Below are positions 1-6,090 of a stretch of 11,837 nt of DNA, piece by piece; position 1 is the first letter of the stretch, and each line of letters begins with the position of its first letter. Under the pieces are notes generated by a model, which saw only the letters and a list, made by a program, of their open reading frames with translations, was not told where the DNA came from and searched no databases. The position numbers were made by a program, and so were the translations under genes. Location: assembly GCA_929200335.1 (NCBI GenBank), contig CAKMZG010000030.1:5634-17470 (forward strand), written 5' to 3'. The DNA comes from an uncultured Alphaproteobacteria bacterium. GTDB lineage: Bacteria > Pseudomonadota > Alphaproteobacteria > Rhizobiales > Rhizobiaceae.

Positions 1-663
1 CAACATGGTTTGTAGAGCTTCAACAGCTTGTCCTTGATCTCCAAGTTGCAAAAATGCCCCACTTGTGATGGGTTCTGGTTTTACCCATAAACCAATGCCG
101 TTTTCATGAAGTTTTTGCCATGAAAATTTTTCACCAGGATCAATTTTTCGTGAAGGTGCAATATCAGAATGGGCTAGAATATTGTGGGCTGAAATCTTAT
201 GGCGAGACATCAAGTCTTTAAGTAAGGCAATGGTTGCAGAAATTTGTGCCTCTGAGAAGTCAGGATAGGTATCAGTATTACCACAATCAATGTCACTTTG
301 ACTGGGTCCTCTATTAGCCAGCTCAATGCCAATGGAGTTGGAATTCACATCATGCTTACCAAGCCACGATCCTTGGCCTGCGTGCCAAGCGCGCATGGCC
401 TCTGATACCATTTGAGTAATCTGCCCTTCTTCATCAATAAGGTAGTGGCAAGAGACCTGGCTTTCCTCGCAACAGAGCCAGTCAATGGATTCTTGCGCAG
501 TTTCCATGGCAGTATAATGTAGCAGAATAATATCAATGGATGGGGTGTCGCCATAAATTACCTTGCGCTGATTGAAGTTGACAGCTGATCTAAGTGCAAC
601 AGGAAAATCTTGTACATTGCATTCTATCGATTGCAAAGGAGGTGAAATTTCTTCTTTAACCAT
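1..663 (-). CDS. ampD: N-acetylmuramoyl-L-alanine amidase, AmpD/AmiD family (3' end cut by window edge)
   Basis: Zinc amidase that cleaves the bond between N-acetylmuramic acid and L-alanine of muropeptides, in peptidoglycan recycling or turnover. The visible 221 residues have the Amidase_2 fold signature: HYTA with zinc ligand His49, AWHAG at 92-96, SIGIE with Glu114, and AHSDIAPSRKIDPG at 164-177 carrying the other ligands His165 and Asp175. From about residue 203 a peptidoglycan-binding repeat begins (FLQLGDQGQAVEALQTML) and is cut by the window edge, so the protein has an AmiD-like two-domain layout. No signal peptide or lipobox is visible, which suggests a cytoplasmic, AmpD-like role. 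The ATG at 663 lies inside the last codons of the upstream djlA-like gene (8-base overlap), so the two are probably translationally coupled. This pairing is common in Rhizobiales. Family is certain; AmpD versus AmiD role is inferred. Confidence 0.93.
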   Translation of the reverse strand, partial: MVKEEISPPLQSIECNVQDFPVALRSAVNFNQRKVIYGDTPSIDIILLHYTAMETAQESIDWLCCEESQVSCHYLIDEEGQITQMVSEAMRAWHAGQGSWLGKHDVNSNSIGIELANRGPSQSDIDCGNTDTYPDFSEAQISATIALLKDLMSRHKISAHNILAHSDIAPSRKIDPGEKFSWQKLHENGIGLWVKPEPITSGAFLQLGDQGQAVEALQTML

Positions 664-1384
664 CTGTCATCTCGGTGATCTTACTTTGTTTTTTGTGTTG
701 CTTTTGAATGGTTTCCCAAGCTTGATTATAATTAGCGAGGCGATCATTGGCTATGCTAATAAATTCTTGCGGTACACCACGGGCGATTAATCGATCTGGA
801 TGGTACTCGTTTACAATTTTACGATGATGCTTTTTTAGTTGTTCAAAAGTCCAGTTCGGGTCTGCATCTAAAATGCGGTACGGATCGTGGGCATCTAATG
901 TGATATGCATATATTTAATTTGGTGAAATTGATGATCACTAAATTCAAATATGCTGCTAATGATCTCCAACGCTTCCAATTCTTTTTCATGAAGCACACC
1001 ATCAGCTTTGGCAATATGAAAAAGCCCATCCATTACATCCCGTAATACAGCAGGCTCATCAGGAAATAGGCTTTTTATTTGGTTGGCATATTGATCAAAG
1101 CCTGCCACGTCTTCTTTGGCTAAATTATAAAGCCGTGAGACATTTTTAAATTCTTTTTCTGGAATATGAAAAATTTGTTGAAATGCCTCAACCTCATCTG
1201 AGGTGACGATGCCATCGGCTTTAGCTATTTTTGCGGAAAGCGCGATCATGGCAATGGAAAAAGCAACCTGCTTACGGCGTATAGGGTCGCCTTCAAACAC
1301 GGTGCGGATGGTTTCTACCACAGCGCTAAAGGCTTCACCTGCGCGGTCTTTTAAAAATTGACTGAGATCTTTCCATATTGACAT
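656..1384 (-). CDS. DjlA-like TerB/DnaJ-domain co-chaperone
   Basis: A 242-residue protein with an N-terminal TerB-like helical domain and a C-terminal J domain, the order found in DjlA. The TerB part shows two acidic AKADG repeats (54-58 and 125-129), each followed by an acidic helix; in this family they probably bind metal. The J domain spans about 167-230 with the diagnostic HPD at 195-197, which stimulates the ATPase of DnaK. Unlike E. coli DjlA there is no obvious N-terminal membrane segment, so it is probably cytosolic or peripheral. A TTG at 1420 would add 12 residues, but I prefer the ATG at 1384 (MSIWKD), because that is where family-like sequence begins. Neither start has a clear ribosome binding site. 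It overlaps the amidase gene downstream, and a terminator at 1442-1477 separates it from the upstream sRNA. Confidence 0.88.
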   Translation of the reverse strand: MSIWKDLSQFLKDRAGEAFSAVVETIRTVFEGDPIRRKQVAFSIAMIALSAKIAKADGIVTSDEVEAFQQIFHIPEKEFKNVSRLYNLAKEDVAGFDQYANQIKSLFPDEPAVLRDVMDGLFHIAKADGVLHEKELEALEIISSIFEFSDHQFHQIKYMHITLDAHDPYRILDADPNWTFEQLKKHHRKIVNEYHPDRLIARGVPQEFISIANDRLANYNQAWETIQKQHKKQSKITEMTDG

Positions 1385-1441
1385 GGTTGCGTATCTTAAT
1401 GGTGTTACTACGGGATGCAAGGGGCAAGATGGTTATGAGAT

Positions 1442-1477
1442 AAAAAAAGAGCCAAGCTTAATAAGCTCGGCTTTTTT
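1442..1477. terminator. Bidirectional intrinsic terminator ending the sRNA
   Basis: Stem AGCC-A-AGCTT (1450-1459) pairs with AAGCT-C-GGCT (1463-1472) with a single A/C mismatch and a 3-nt loop. It is flanked by an A run at 1442-1448, which reads as seven U on the minus strand, and a T run at 1472-1477. It therefore works on paper in both directions. Its main role is to end the minus-strand sRNA before the djlA-like gene. No plus-strand gene runs into it. Confidence 0.85.
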
Positions 1478-1550
1478 AAAGATTAATATCTTTTGGAGGA
1501 GTAGTTGACGGCGGGGATTTGGGAGGGAGGAGGAGATCCCCGCTCATCAT
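1442..1550 (-). ncRNA. abcR: AbcR-type small regulatory RNA (alphaproteobacterial ar15 family)
   Basis: Read on the minus strand, this segment folds into three hairpins. Hairpin 1 is an 8-bp stem GCGGGGAT/ATCCCCGC (1543-1536 with 1518-1511) with a 17-nt loop CUCCUCCUCCCUCCCAA. A single-stranded linker follows with ACUCCUCC (about 1504-1497). Hairpin 2 is AAAGAU-AUUA-AUCUUU (1493-1478), and the terminator hairpin with seven U ends at 1442. Two exposed anti-Shine-Dalgarno tracts, three stem-loops, about 109 nt, and a position directly beside an lsrB/vtlR gene are the hallmarks of AbcR1/AbcR2 in Sinorhizobium, Agrobacterium and Brucella. There they act with Hfq to repress many ABC-transporter mRNAs. 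The 5' end is estimated from a -10-like TATAAG at 1562-1557. Only one copy is seen here, whereas several rhizobia carry two in tandem. The identification rests on structure and synteny, not on alignment. Confidence 0.82.
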
Positions 1551-1556
1551 CTAAAC

Positions 1557-1562
1557 CTTATA
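1557..1562 (-). promoter_or_regulatory. Candidate -10 element of the sRNA promoter
   Basis: TATAAG on the minus strand, about 7 nt upstream of the proposed sRNA start near 1550. No good -35 hexamer lies 16-18 nt upstream (TTGTTT at 1587-1582 gives a 19-nt spacer). A weak -35 fits a promoter that depends on an activator such as the neighbouring LysR-type protein. Assigned by eye only. Confidence 0.45.
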
Positions 1563-1598
1563 TGGTGTAACCAATACTAAAAAACAAGAAGCAATTAC

Positions 1599-1613
1599 GC
1601 ATATCTGGTATGC
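1599..1613. promoter_or_regulatory. Candidate LysR-type (LsrB/VtlR) binding site upstream of abcR
   Basis: Perfect 5-5-5 dyad: GCATA, five bases, TATGC. Its centre is about 56 bp upstream of the proposed sRNA start, the range where LysR-type activators bind. It is not a textbook T-N11-A box. LsrB/VtlR is known to activate abcR transcription in related bacteria, and its gene is the next one upstream. That this dyad is the site is an inference from position and symmetry. Confidence 0.5.
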
Positions 1614-1702
1614 AATTTTGGCATAGCTTTAAGATATTGATATTGTTAATACTTTAATTTTGTGTGGGGACTTTAGCCTTGGGAAGGGTGGTGTGGGCTT
1701 GA

Positions 1703-1771
1703 CGCGTGTAGCCTTTAGGTGGATTGGATTCACCTAAACGAGAACTATTCGTGCAAATTAAGGAATCTAGA
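1703..1771. repeat. Dispersed palindromic repeat, copy 1
   Basis: Begins with CGCGT at 1703. It has an 8-bp inverted repeat TTTAGGTG (1714-1721) / CACCTAAA (1731-1738) around a 9-nt loop, then a conserved arm through TCTAGA at 1771. The 41 bases 1731-1771 match 11791-11831 at 37 positions. The copies differ in the stem by a paired change (G1718/C1734 here, A/T in copy 2), so pairing is conserved. Next to it lies a second imperfect inverted repeat, TCTAGA...TTTGAAT / ATTCAAA...TCTAGA (1766-1810), whose right arm covers the lsrB stop codon. Size and two-palindrome layout recall the RIME-type intergenic elements of rhizobia, but I cannot assign it to a named family. Confidence 0.78.
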
Positions 1772-1805
1772 ACTGGTTTTTGAATTCATTCAAAGGTTAC
1801 AAGCT

Positions 1806-2684
1806 CTAGAATGACCAAGTTTTAGCTTTCGAAAGCAAAAAATCACGGAAAGCATGAAGCCTTGCAGAGTTTCGCAGCTCTTCAGGATAGCAGAAATAGC
1901 AATCAAAGCTGGCCAACTGAGTTTCAGGAAACAATTGCACCAAATTTGTATCAGATTCCACCACATAATCTGGCAATAAAGCAATGCCAGCATCGCGTCT
2001 GATGGCGCGTTTAATGGCTAATATAGAATTAATCCTCAAAACAGGTGGATTCTTGGGGAATTGAGTTTCCAGCCAATTAATATCTTTCAAATAATTAGGC
2101 ATGTGATCGCCAAAGGTCACTAGACGATGATTCTTTAACTCATCAAGAGATTGTGGGCGGCCATATTGTTTGATGTAATTAAGGGATGCATAAAGATGCA
2201 TATTCACTTTAAAAAGACGGCGTTGAATGATGTCAGGTTGAGTGGGTTGATATAATCTGATTGCAGCATCAGCTTCACGCATTCCAAGATCAAGTTCTTC
2301 ATTAACAAAAATCATTTCAAGCTGAATGTCAGGGTATAGATCAACAAATTCTGTAATGCGCTCGCTCAACCACCCTGCGCCAAAAGCAACCGTAGAGGTG
2401 ACCTTGAGTATCCCAGATGGGCGGTCTTTACTGTCACTTAATTTGGTTTTGACATTTTCCAGTTTGGAAATGATCTCATGGGTGGCTTGATATAAAAGTT
2501 CACCCTGTTCAGTGAGCAACAAGCCTCTTGCATGGCGATGAAACAGGCTAATGCCAATCTCTTCTTCCAAGGCGCTAATTTGGCGCGAGGCCGCCGATTG
2601 GCTCATATGCAAAGATTCACCTGCATGTGTAAAACTACCCGCCGTAGCAACGGCATGGAAGATGCGTAATTTATCCCAATCCAT
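1806..2684 (-). CDS. lsrB: LysR-type transcriptional regulator LsrB/VtlR
   Basis: A 292-residue LysR-family regulator with the N-terminal winged helix-turn-helix (about 1-60: MDWDKLRIFHAVATAGSFTHAGESLHMSQSAASRQ) and a C-terminal effector domain (about 90-290). The start MDWDKLRIFH, the segment FHRHARGLLLTEQGELLY, and NEELDLGMREADAAIRL match the LsrB/VtlR subfamily as I remember it, and trxB directly upstream is the conserved neighbour in Sinorhizobium. In relatives it activates abcR sRNA genes, is needed for host interaction, and takes part in redox and envelope functions. I prefer the ATG at 2684: GGGAG lies 6 nt before it, but touches the in-frame ATG at 2690 with no spacer. The only two cysteines form a CxxC (Cys262, Cys265). 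The gene is followed by the repeat at 1703-1771 and the sRNA. Confidence 0.92.
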   Translation of the reverse strand: MDWDKLRIFHAVATAGSFTHAGESLHMSQSAASRQISALEEEIGISLFHRHARGLLLTEQGELLYQATHEIISKLENVKTKLSDSKDRPSGILKVTSTVAFGAGWLSERITEFVDLYPDIQLEMIFVNEELDLGMREADAAIRLYQPTQPDIIQRRLFKVNMHLYASLNYIKQYGRPQSLDELKNHRLVTFGDHMPNYLKDINWLETQFPKNPPVLRINSILAIKRAIRRDAGIALLPDYVVESDTNLVQLFPETQLASFDCYFCYPEELRNSARLHAFRDFLLSKAKTWSF

Positions 2685-2709
2685 TTTCATCTCCCATGTT
2701 GTTTGTTAA

Positions 2710-2738
2710 TTTATAGGCTTGTTACAATTAAAATGCAA
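2710..2738 (-). promoter_or_regulatory. Candidate sigma-70 promoter of lsrB
   Basis: On the minus strand TTGCAT (2738-2733) and TATAAA (2715-2710) are separated by exactly 17 bases, in the 68-base gap between trxB and lsrB. The implied start is near 2703, giving a leader of about 20 nt. This would let lsrB be transcribed separately from trxB, which otherwise could read into it. No terminator is visible between the two genes. Confidence 0.6.
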
Positions 2739-2752
2739 TTATTCTGCGGCTA

Positions 2753-3703
2753 CTACTCAGATTCTTGCTCAGCCAAATAGCGCTCAACTTCAAGTGCTGC
2801 CATGCACCCCATGCCAGCTGCTGTGACCGCTTGGCGATAGATGTCGTCTGTTACATCACCAGCTGCATATACACCAGGAACATCAGTTGCTGTGGAATCT
2901 GGGGCTGTCCAAAGATAGCCATTATCGCGCTGTTTTAATTTTCCAACAAAGAGCTCAACCGCTGGTGCATGGCCAATAGCAATAAAAATACCATCAATTG
3001 GCATGGTTTGGCTCTCGCCTGTTTCGCGATTTTTTATCTTGGCATCTGTTACAGAGGAAATAAGCCCTTCAGTGCCAATCACTTCTTCTAATTCGCTGTT
3101 CCAAAGAACCTCGATGTTTTCCTTTTTATGGAGGCGATCAATGAGAATGCGTTCGGCTCTAAACTCATCACGACGATGGATAATGGTAACTTTAGCCGCC
3201 AAATTAGAAAGATATAGGGCTTCTTCAACGGCTGTATTGCCGCCTCCAACAACAATTACATTTTTACCCTTGTAGAAAAAACCATCACAAGTGGCACAGG
3301 CAGAGACGCCAAAGCCTTGATATTTAGCTTCCGATTCAAGGCCTAGCCATTTGGCCTGAGCACCAGTGGCTATGATTAACGAATCACATGTGTAAATTTC
3401 GCCAGAATCTCCAGTTAAAGTGAAAGGGCGCTTGTCTATATCAACAGACGATATGTGATCTGAAATCATTTTAGTACCCACATTTTCCGCCTGAGCTTTC
3501 ATTTGCTCCATCAACCAAGGTCCTTGGATTTGCTCAGCAAAGCCTGGGTAGTTTTCTACTTCTGAGGTAATGGTTAATTGGCCACCAGGCTGGGATCCTG
3601 CAATTAACATTGGTTCTAAAAAGGCGCGTGCAGCATAAATTGCGGCTGAATAACCAGCTGGTCCTGATCCGATGATGATTGTTTTGGCGTGTTGGTTACC
3701 CAT
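2753..3703 (-). CDS. trxB: Thioredoxin reductase (NADPH)
   Basis: FAD flavoenzyme that passes electrons from NADPH to oxidised thioredoxin in the cytoplasm. At 316 residues it has the normal length of the low-molecular-weight bacterial class. Visible motifs in order: the FAD dinucleotide fold IIGSGPAGYSAA (10-21), GQL and ENYPGF (50-55), the redox disulfide CATC at 136-139, the NADPH fold VVGGGNTAVEEA (151-162), HRRDEFRAE, and the C-terminal FAD motif GVYAAGDVTD followed by RQAVTAAGMGCMAALEVERYL. The start is supported by GGAGA 6 nt upstream of the ATG at 3703. It lies upstream of lsrB in the same direction, an arrangement kept in rhizobia. An 18-bp palindrome sits in its leader at 3729-3746. 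Confidence 0.97.
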   Translation of the reverse strand: MGNQHAKTIIIGSGPAGYSAAIYAARAFLEPMLIAGSQPGGQLTITSEVENYPGFAEQIQGPWLMEQMKAQAENVGTKMISDHISSVDIDKRPFTLTGDSGEIYTCDSLIIATGAQAKWLGLESEAKYQGFGVSACATCDGFFYKGKNVIVVGGGNTAVEEALYLSNLAAKVTIIHRRDEFRAERILIDRLHKKENIEVLWNSELEEVIGTEGLISSVTDAKIKNRETGESQTMPIDGIFIAIGHAPAVELFVGKLKQRDNGYLWTAPDSTATDVPGVYAAGDVTDDIYRQAVTAAGMGCMAALEVERYLAEQESE

Positions 3704-3728
3704 TGATGTCTCCAGATGCGTTGATAGG

Positions 3729-3746
3729 GCGTGTTTTATAACACGC
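3729..3746. promoter_or_regulatory. Palindrome in the trxB leader (operator or leader hairpin)
   Basis: Perfect 7-bp arms GCGTGTT (3729-3735) and AACACGC (3740-3746) around TTAT, 26 bases upstream of the trxB start codon. With no T run after it on either strand, it is not an intrinsic terminator. It could be an operator for a repressor or a stable hairpin in the trxB mRNA leader. No promoter around it is convincing. Confidence 0.5.
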
Positions 3747-3882
3747 TTAGTTTTCTATATAATGTGTATTGTGGCATTTATATAGCACAAGCTTTATGCT
3801 TGAGATAGAAAACTTGTAAATTATCCGCAAACAATGTATCGCATTTGTAAATAGAAATTATTTATTTAATTAGGGGATGTCC

Positions 3883-4536
3883 ATGACTGGGTTAGATTCT
3901 GTAAAAGCGCAATTTTTGAGTTCAATTAATAATTCTAAGAGTGATGATAAACCTTATCCTCATTGGTTTTTAGAAGATGTATTTCCTAAAGATATAGCGC
4001 TTGAATTAAAAGATATGGATTGGCCTGCGCCTGATCTTGGTGGTGTTTCTGGCACCCGTGAGGCGCACAATGCAACACGCAGTTATTTTGATGTTGAGGC
4101 ACAAGAAGAGCATGAAGTATGCCAATTAGTAGCTGATACTTTGCAAAGTGCTGATGTGGTTAAAGCCATTGAAGAAAAATTTAATACATCTCTATCAGGT
4201 ACTTATTTGCGCATTGAATATGGTCAAGATACCGATGGCTTTTGGCTTCAACCTCATACTGACATTGGTGTAAAGCTCTTTACCATGTTGATTTATCTTT
4301 CAGATGGTGAGGGTCACGAAGAATTAGGCACAGATATTTATGCCGATGCTGATACCCACGTGGGATCTTCTCCATTTGGTCATAATCAAGCAATGATTTT
4401 TGTACCTGCGGACAATACTTGGCATGGCTTTGAAAAGCGCCCAATCAAAGGCATTCGTAAATCTTTGATCGTGAACTATGTCTCTGATGAATGGCGTGCC
4501 CGCGAGCAATTGGCATTTCCTAATCAAACTGTATAA
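3883..4536 (+). CDS. 2-oxoglutarate/Fe(II)-dependent oxygenase of unknown substrate
   Basis: Putative non-haem iron dioxygenase. Counting from the ATG at 3877, the double-stranded beta-helix shows the iron-binding triad as HTD in WLQPHTDIG (His127, Asp129) and His183 in NTWHGF. Arg194 in GIRKSLIVNYV is placed to bind the 2-oxoglutarate carboxylate. The N-terminal part has PYPHWFLEDVFP, typical of prolyl-4-hydroxylase-like and sugar-associated members. The length (217-219 residues) suits a single-domain enzyme. The substrate cannot be told from sequence; protein, sugar or small-molecule hydroxylation are all possible. I favour the second ATG at 3883, because GGGG lies 6 nt before it but abuts the in-frame ATG at 3877. 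It is transcribed alone, divergent from trxB, and ends at a strong terminator. Confidence 0.85.
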   Translation: MTGLDSVKAQFLSSINNSKSDDKPYPHWFLEDVFPKDIALELKDMDWPAPDLGGVSGTREAHNATRSYFDVEAQEEHEVCQLVADTLQSADVVKAIEEKFNTSLSGTYLRIEYGQDTDGFWLQPHTDIGVKLFTMLIYLSDGEGHEELGTDIYADADTHVGSSPFGHNQAMIFVPADNTWHGFEKRPIKGIRKSLIVNYVSDEWRAREQLAFPNQTV

Positions 4537-4560
4537 TTACAAATTATATATTTTATTAGC

Positions 4561-4591
4561 CGTGTAGCTGAAATCACCAAAAGGCTCCACG
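4561..4591 (+). other. Extra hairpin in the 3' region of the oxygenase transcript
   Basis: CGTG-T-AGCT (4561-4569) can pair with GGCT-C-CACG (4583-4591), with one internal mismatch and one wobble pair, around a 13-nt loop. It lies between the oxygenase stop codon and its terminator, so the transcript would end in two consecutive hairpins. This may be a simple 3' untranslated structure or the body of a small 3'-end-derived RNA. Confidence 0.4.
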
Positions 4592-4597
4592 CAATTG

Positions 4598-4627
4598 AGG
4601 CGTTCTTTTAAGGAGCGCCTTTTTTTA
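4598..4627 (+). terminator. Intrinsic terminator of the oxygenase gene
   Basis: An 8-bp stem AGGCGTTC (4598-4605) / GAGCGCCT (4613-4620) with one G-U pair and a 7-nt loop, followed by T residues at 4620-4626. The T run is only on the plus-strand side, so it acts for the oxygenase and not for the convergent DUF3422 gene. Confidence 0.88.
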
Positions 4628-4634
4628 TTTCATT

Positions 4635-5912
4635 TTAATCGTGATGTTTTTTTCTGATTTGACGTACCACGAACCAGACCCCCATAATTACAAATGGAAC
4701 GGCAATGGCTGTCATCATTTTTGTGCTTAAGGGCAAAACTCCATCTAAACCTTTAAAGAGGTAGGAGAGGAGGCCAAGAACATAATAACTCACTGCTGCA
4801 ATGGATAAGCCTTCCACAGTTGTTTGAAGGCGATACTGCATTTTAGCGCGTTTGTTCATGGAATTTAGAAGGCTTAAGTTCTGCGCCTCCAATTGAATGT
4901 CAACGCGAGTGCGTAATAGATTTGCTGATCGAGATAACTTTTTGGATGCAATGGCAATCCGTTCATCTAAATTCGTGCATGTGGCCATGGCCGGTGCTAA
5001 GCGGCGGGTCAAAAAGGTTTGGATATCTACAAAACCTGGAATGGCATGTAATTTTAATTCTTCTAAGCGCGATAATACGATGTTGTAATAGGCTTTGGTT
5101 GCTGACATGCGATATTGACATGAGGCCGATAGGGCCTCCAAATCGTTGCCCATTTGCGTGAGCTGATCTAATAGTCCTCGATTGGTTTCTGGATCATTTT
5201 TGATGCCACCCTCGCTCCCAACTTTTTGCGTGAGTTGGATAATCTTATGTTCAATTTCTGCCATTTTAGGGGATATGCGTTTAGCCTCACTAAAACCTAA
5301 AAGCGCTAACATGCGATAAGTTTCTATCTCCAGTAGGCGACGCTCAAGCGCGCCCAGGGGATGCAGATCAAGGGCTTTGTTTTGAATATAAAAATGCGTC
5401 CCACCATGTTCATCGGGCATGAAATCGCTGATTAATATAGCACGATCATCTCGAACCTTAGACATGGAAAGGCTCTGCTGATTAAAGCTTGTAAGATCAA
5501 TAGGTGTATTATCTTGATGTTTAGTAATTGAAAGCTGAACAGCGCAAATGAGCTTTGCATCTTCCCCTAGAATTTCTTCCAATTGACCACAGGCCAGCTC
5601 ATAGAGCTTTTGCCCAGCTTCTTCATCATATGGGCAGTCCCATGTGAAGGATACAAATTCCAAATGGTTTTCCCAAGATAATCGATAGTCGTTGAAATCA
5701 ATCGCATGATGTTTGGCGCTAATCTCTGAGGCTTCAATATTTTGCTGTTTACACCAATTGATGAAATTTTCAGCCCTTTGATTAGAATCACTCTGTCCCA
5801 TAAATGTTAGGTGCAACACAGCACGGGGCGTAGAAATTAATTCAAACGGACGTGCGTGCAATTCAGCTAATGCTGAAGCGCGATCAGGGTGAGGGGTGAG
5901 TTTAAATGCCAT
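4635..5912 (-). CDS. DUF3422 family membrane-anchored protein
   Basis: Member of the DUF3422 (COG4949) family, predicted membrane-anchored proteins of unknown function common in Proteobacteria. The 425 residues start with a family-like segment ALAELHARPFELISTPRAVLHL (14-35). A long mixed region and a predicted helical, probably coiled-coil part (about 180-365) follow. There are two membrane segments at the C-terminus (about 368-386 and 399-416) and a basic tail RKKHH. The bulk is therefore likely a soluble domain tethered by a C-terminal hairpin anchor. The ATG at 5912 is preceded by a weak GGAA. It is divergent from the EamA transporter and convergent with the oxygenase. No enzyme motif is evident and no function should be assigned. 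Confidence 0.88.
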   Translation of the reverse strand: MAFKLTPHPDRASALAELHARPFELISTPRAVLHLTFMGQSDSNQRAENFINWCKQQNIEASEISAKHHAIDFNDYRLSWENHLEFVSFTWDCPYDEEAGQKLYELACGQLEEILGEDAKLICAVQLSITKHQDNTPIDLTSFNQQSLSMSKVRDDRAILISDFMPDEHGGTHFYIQNKALDLHPLGALERRLLEIETYRMLALLGFSEAKRISPKMAEIEHKIIQLTQKVGSEGGIKNDPETNRGLLDQLTQMGNDLEALSASCQYRMSATKAYYNIVLSRLEELKLHAIPGFVDIQTFLTRRLAPAMATCTNLDERIAIASKKLSRSANLLRTRVDIQLEAQNLSLLNSMNKRAKMQYRLQTTVEGLSIAAVSYYVLGLLSYLFKGLDGVLPLSTKMMTAIAVPFVIMGVWFVVRQIRKKHHD

Positions 5913-5945
5913 AATGCTGTTCCAATGAAAAACCTAAGACTGCTA

Positions 5946-5968
5946 GTATTAAGCATAGTTCTTAATAC
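5946..5968. promoter_or_regulatory. Inverted repeat between divergent DUF3422 and transporter genes
   Basis: Perfect 8-bp arms GTATTAAG (5946-5953) and CTTAATAC (5961-5968) separated by 7 bases, 33 bases upstream of the DUF3422 start and 122 upstream of the transporter start. There is no T run beside it. Position and symmetry suit a repressor or activator site shared by the divergent genes; which protein binds is unknown. Confidence 0.45.
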
Positions 5969-6090
5969 ATCAATGCGGCAAATAGCGTCTAGGAGATATT
6001 CACCATTTATCAAGCAAACTCCTATATTGTGTAATGAGAATGCTGCTGCTAAATTTATTATTTTGATGATGCTTGAAAGAAGGATGGGGT

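Noticed and set aside
1385..1420. TTG start adding 12 residues to the DjlA-like protein
   Set aside because: The added residues do not look like family sequence and MSIWKD at 1384 is a natural beginning.
1495..1535. GGAGGAG sequences on the plus strand as ribosome binding sites of a small gene
   Set aside because: No open frame of credible length follows; the sequence is explained as the complement of the sRNA's pyrimidine tracts.
1640..1702. Possible second tandem abcR copy
   Set aside because: The region is C-rich on the minus strand but lacks the CUCCUCC loop, the paired stem and a U-run terminator.
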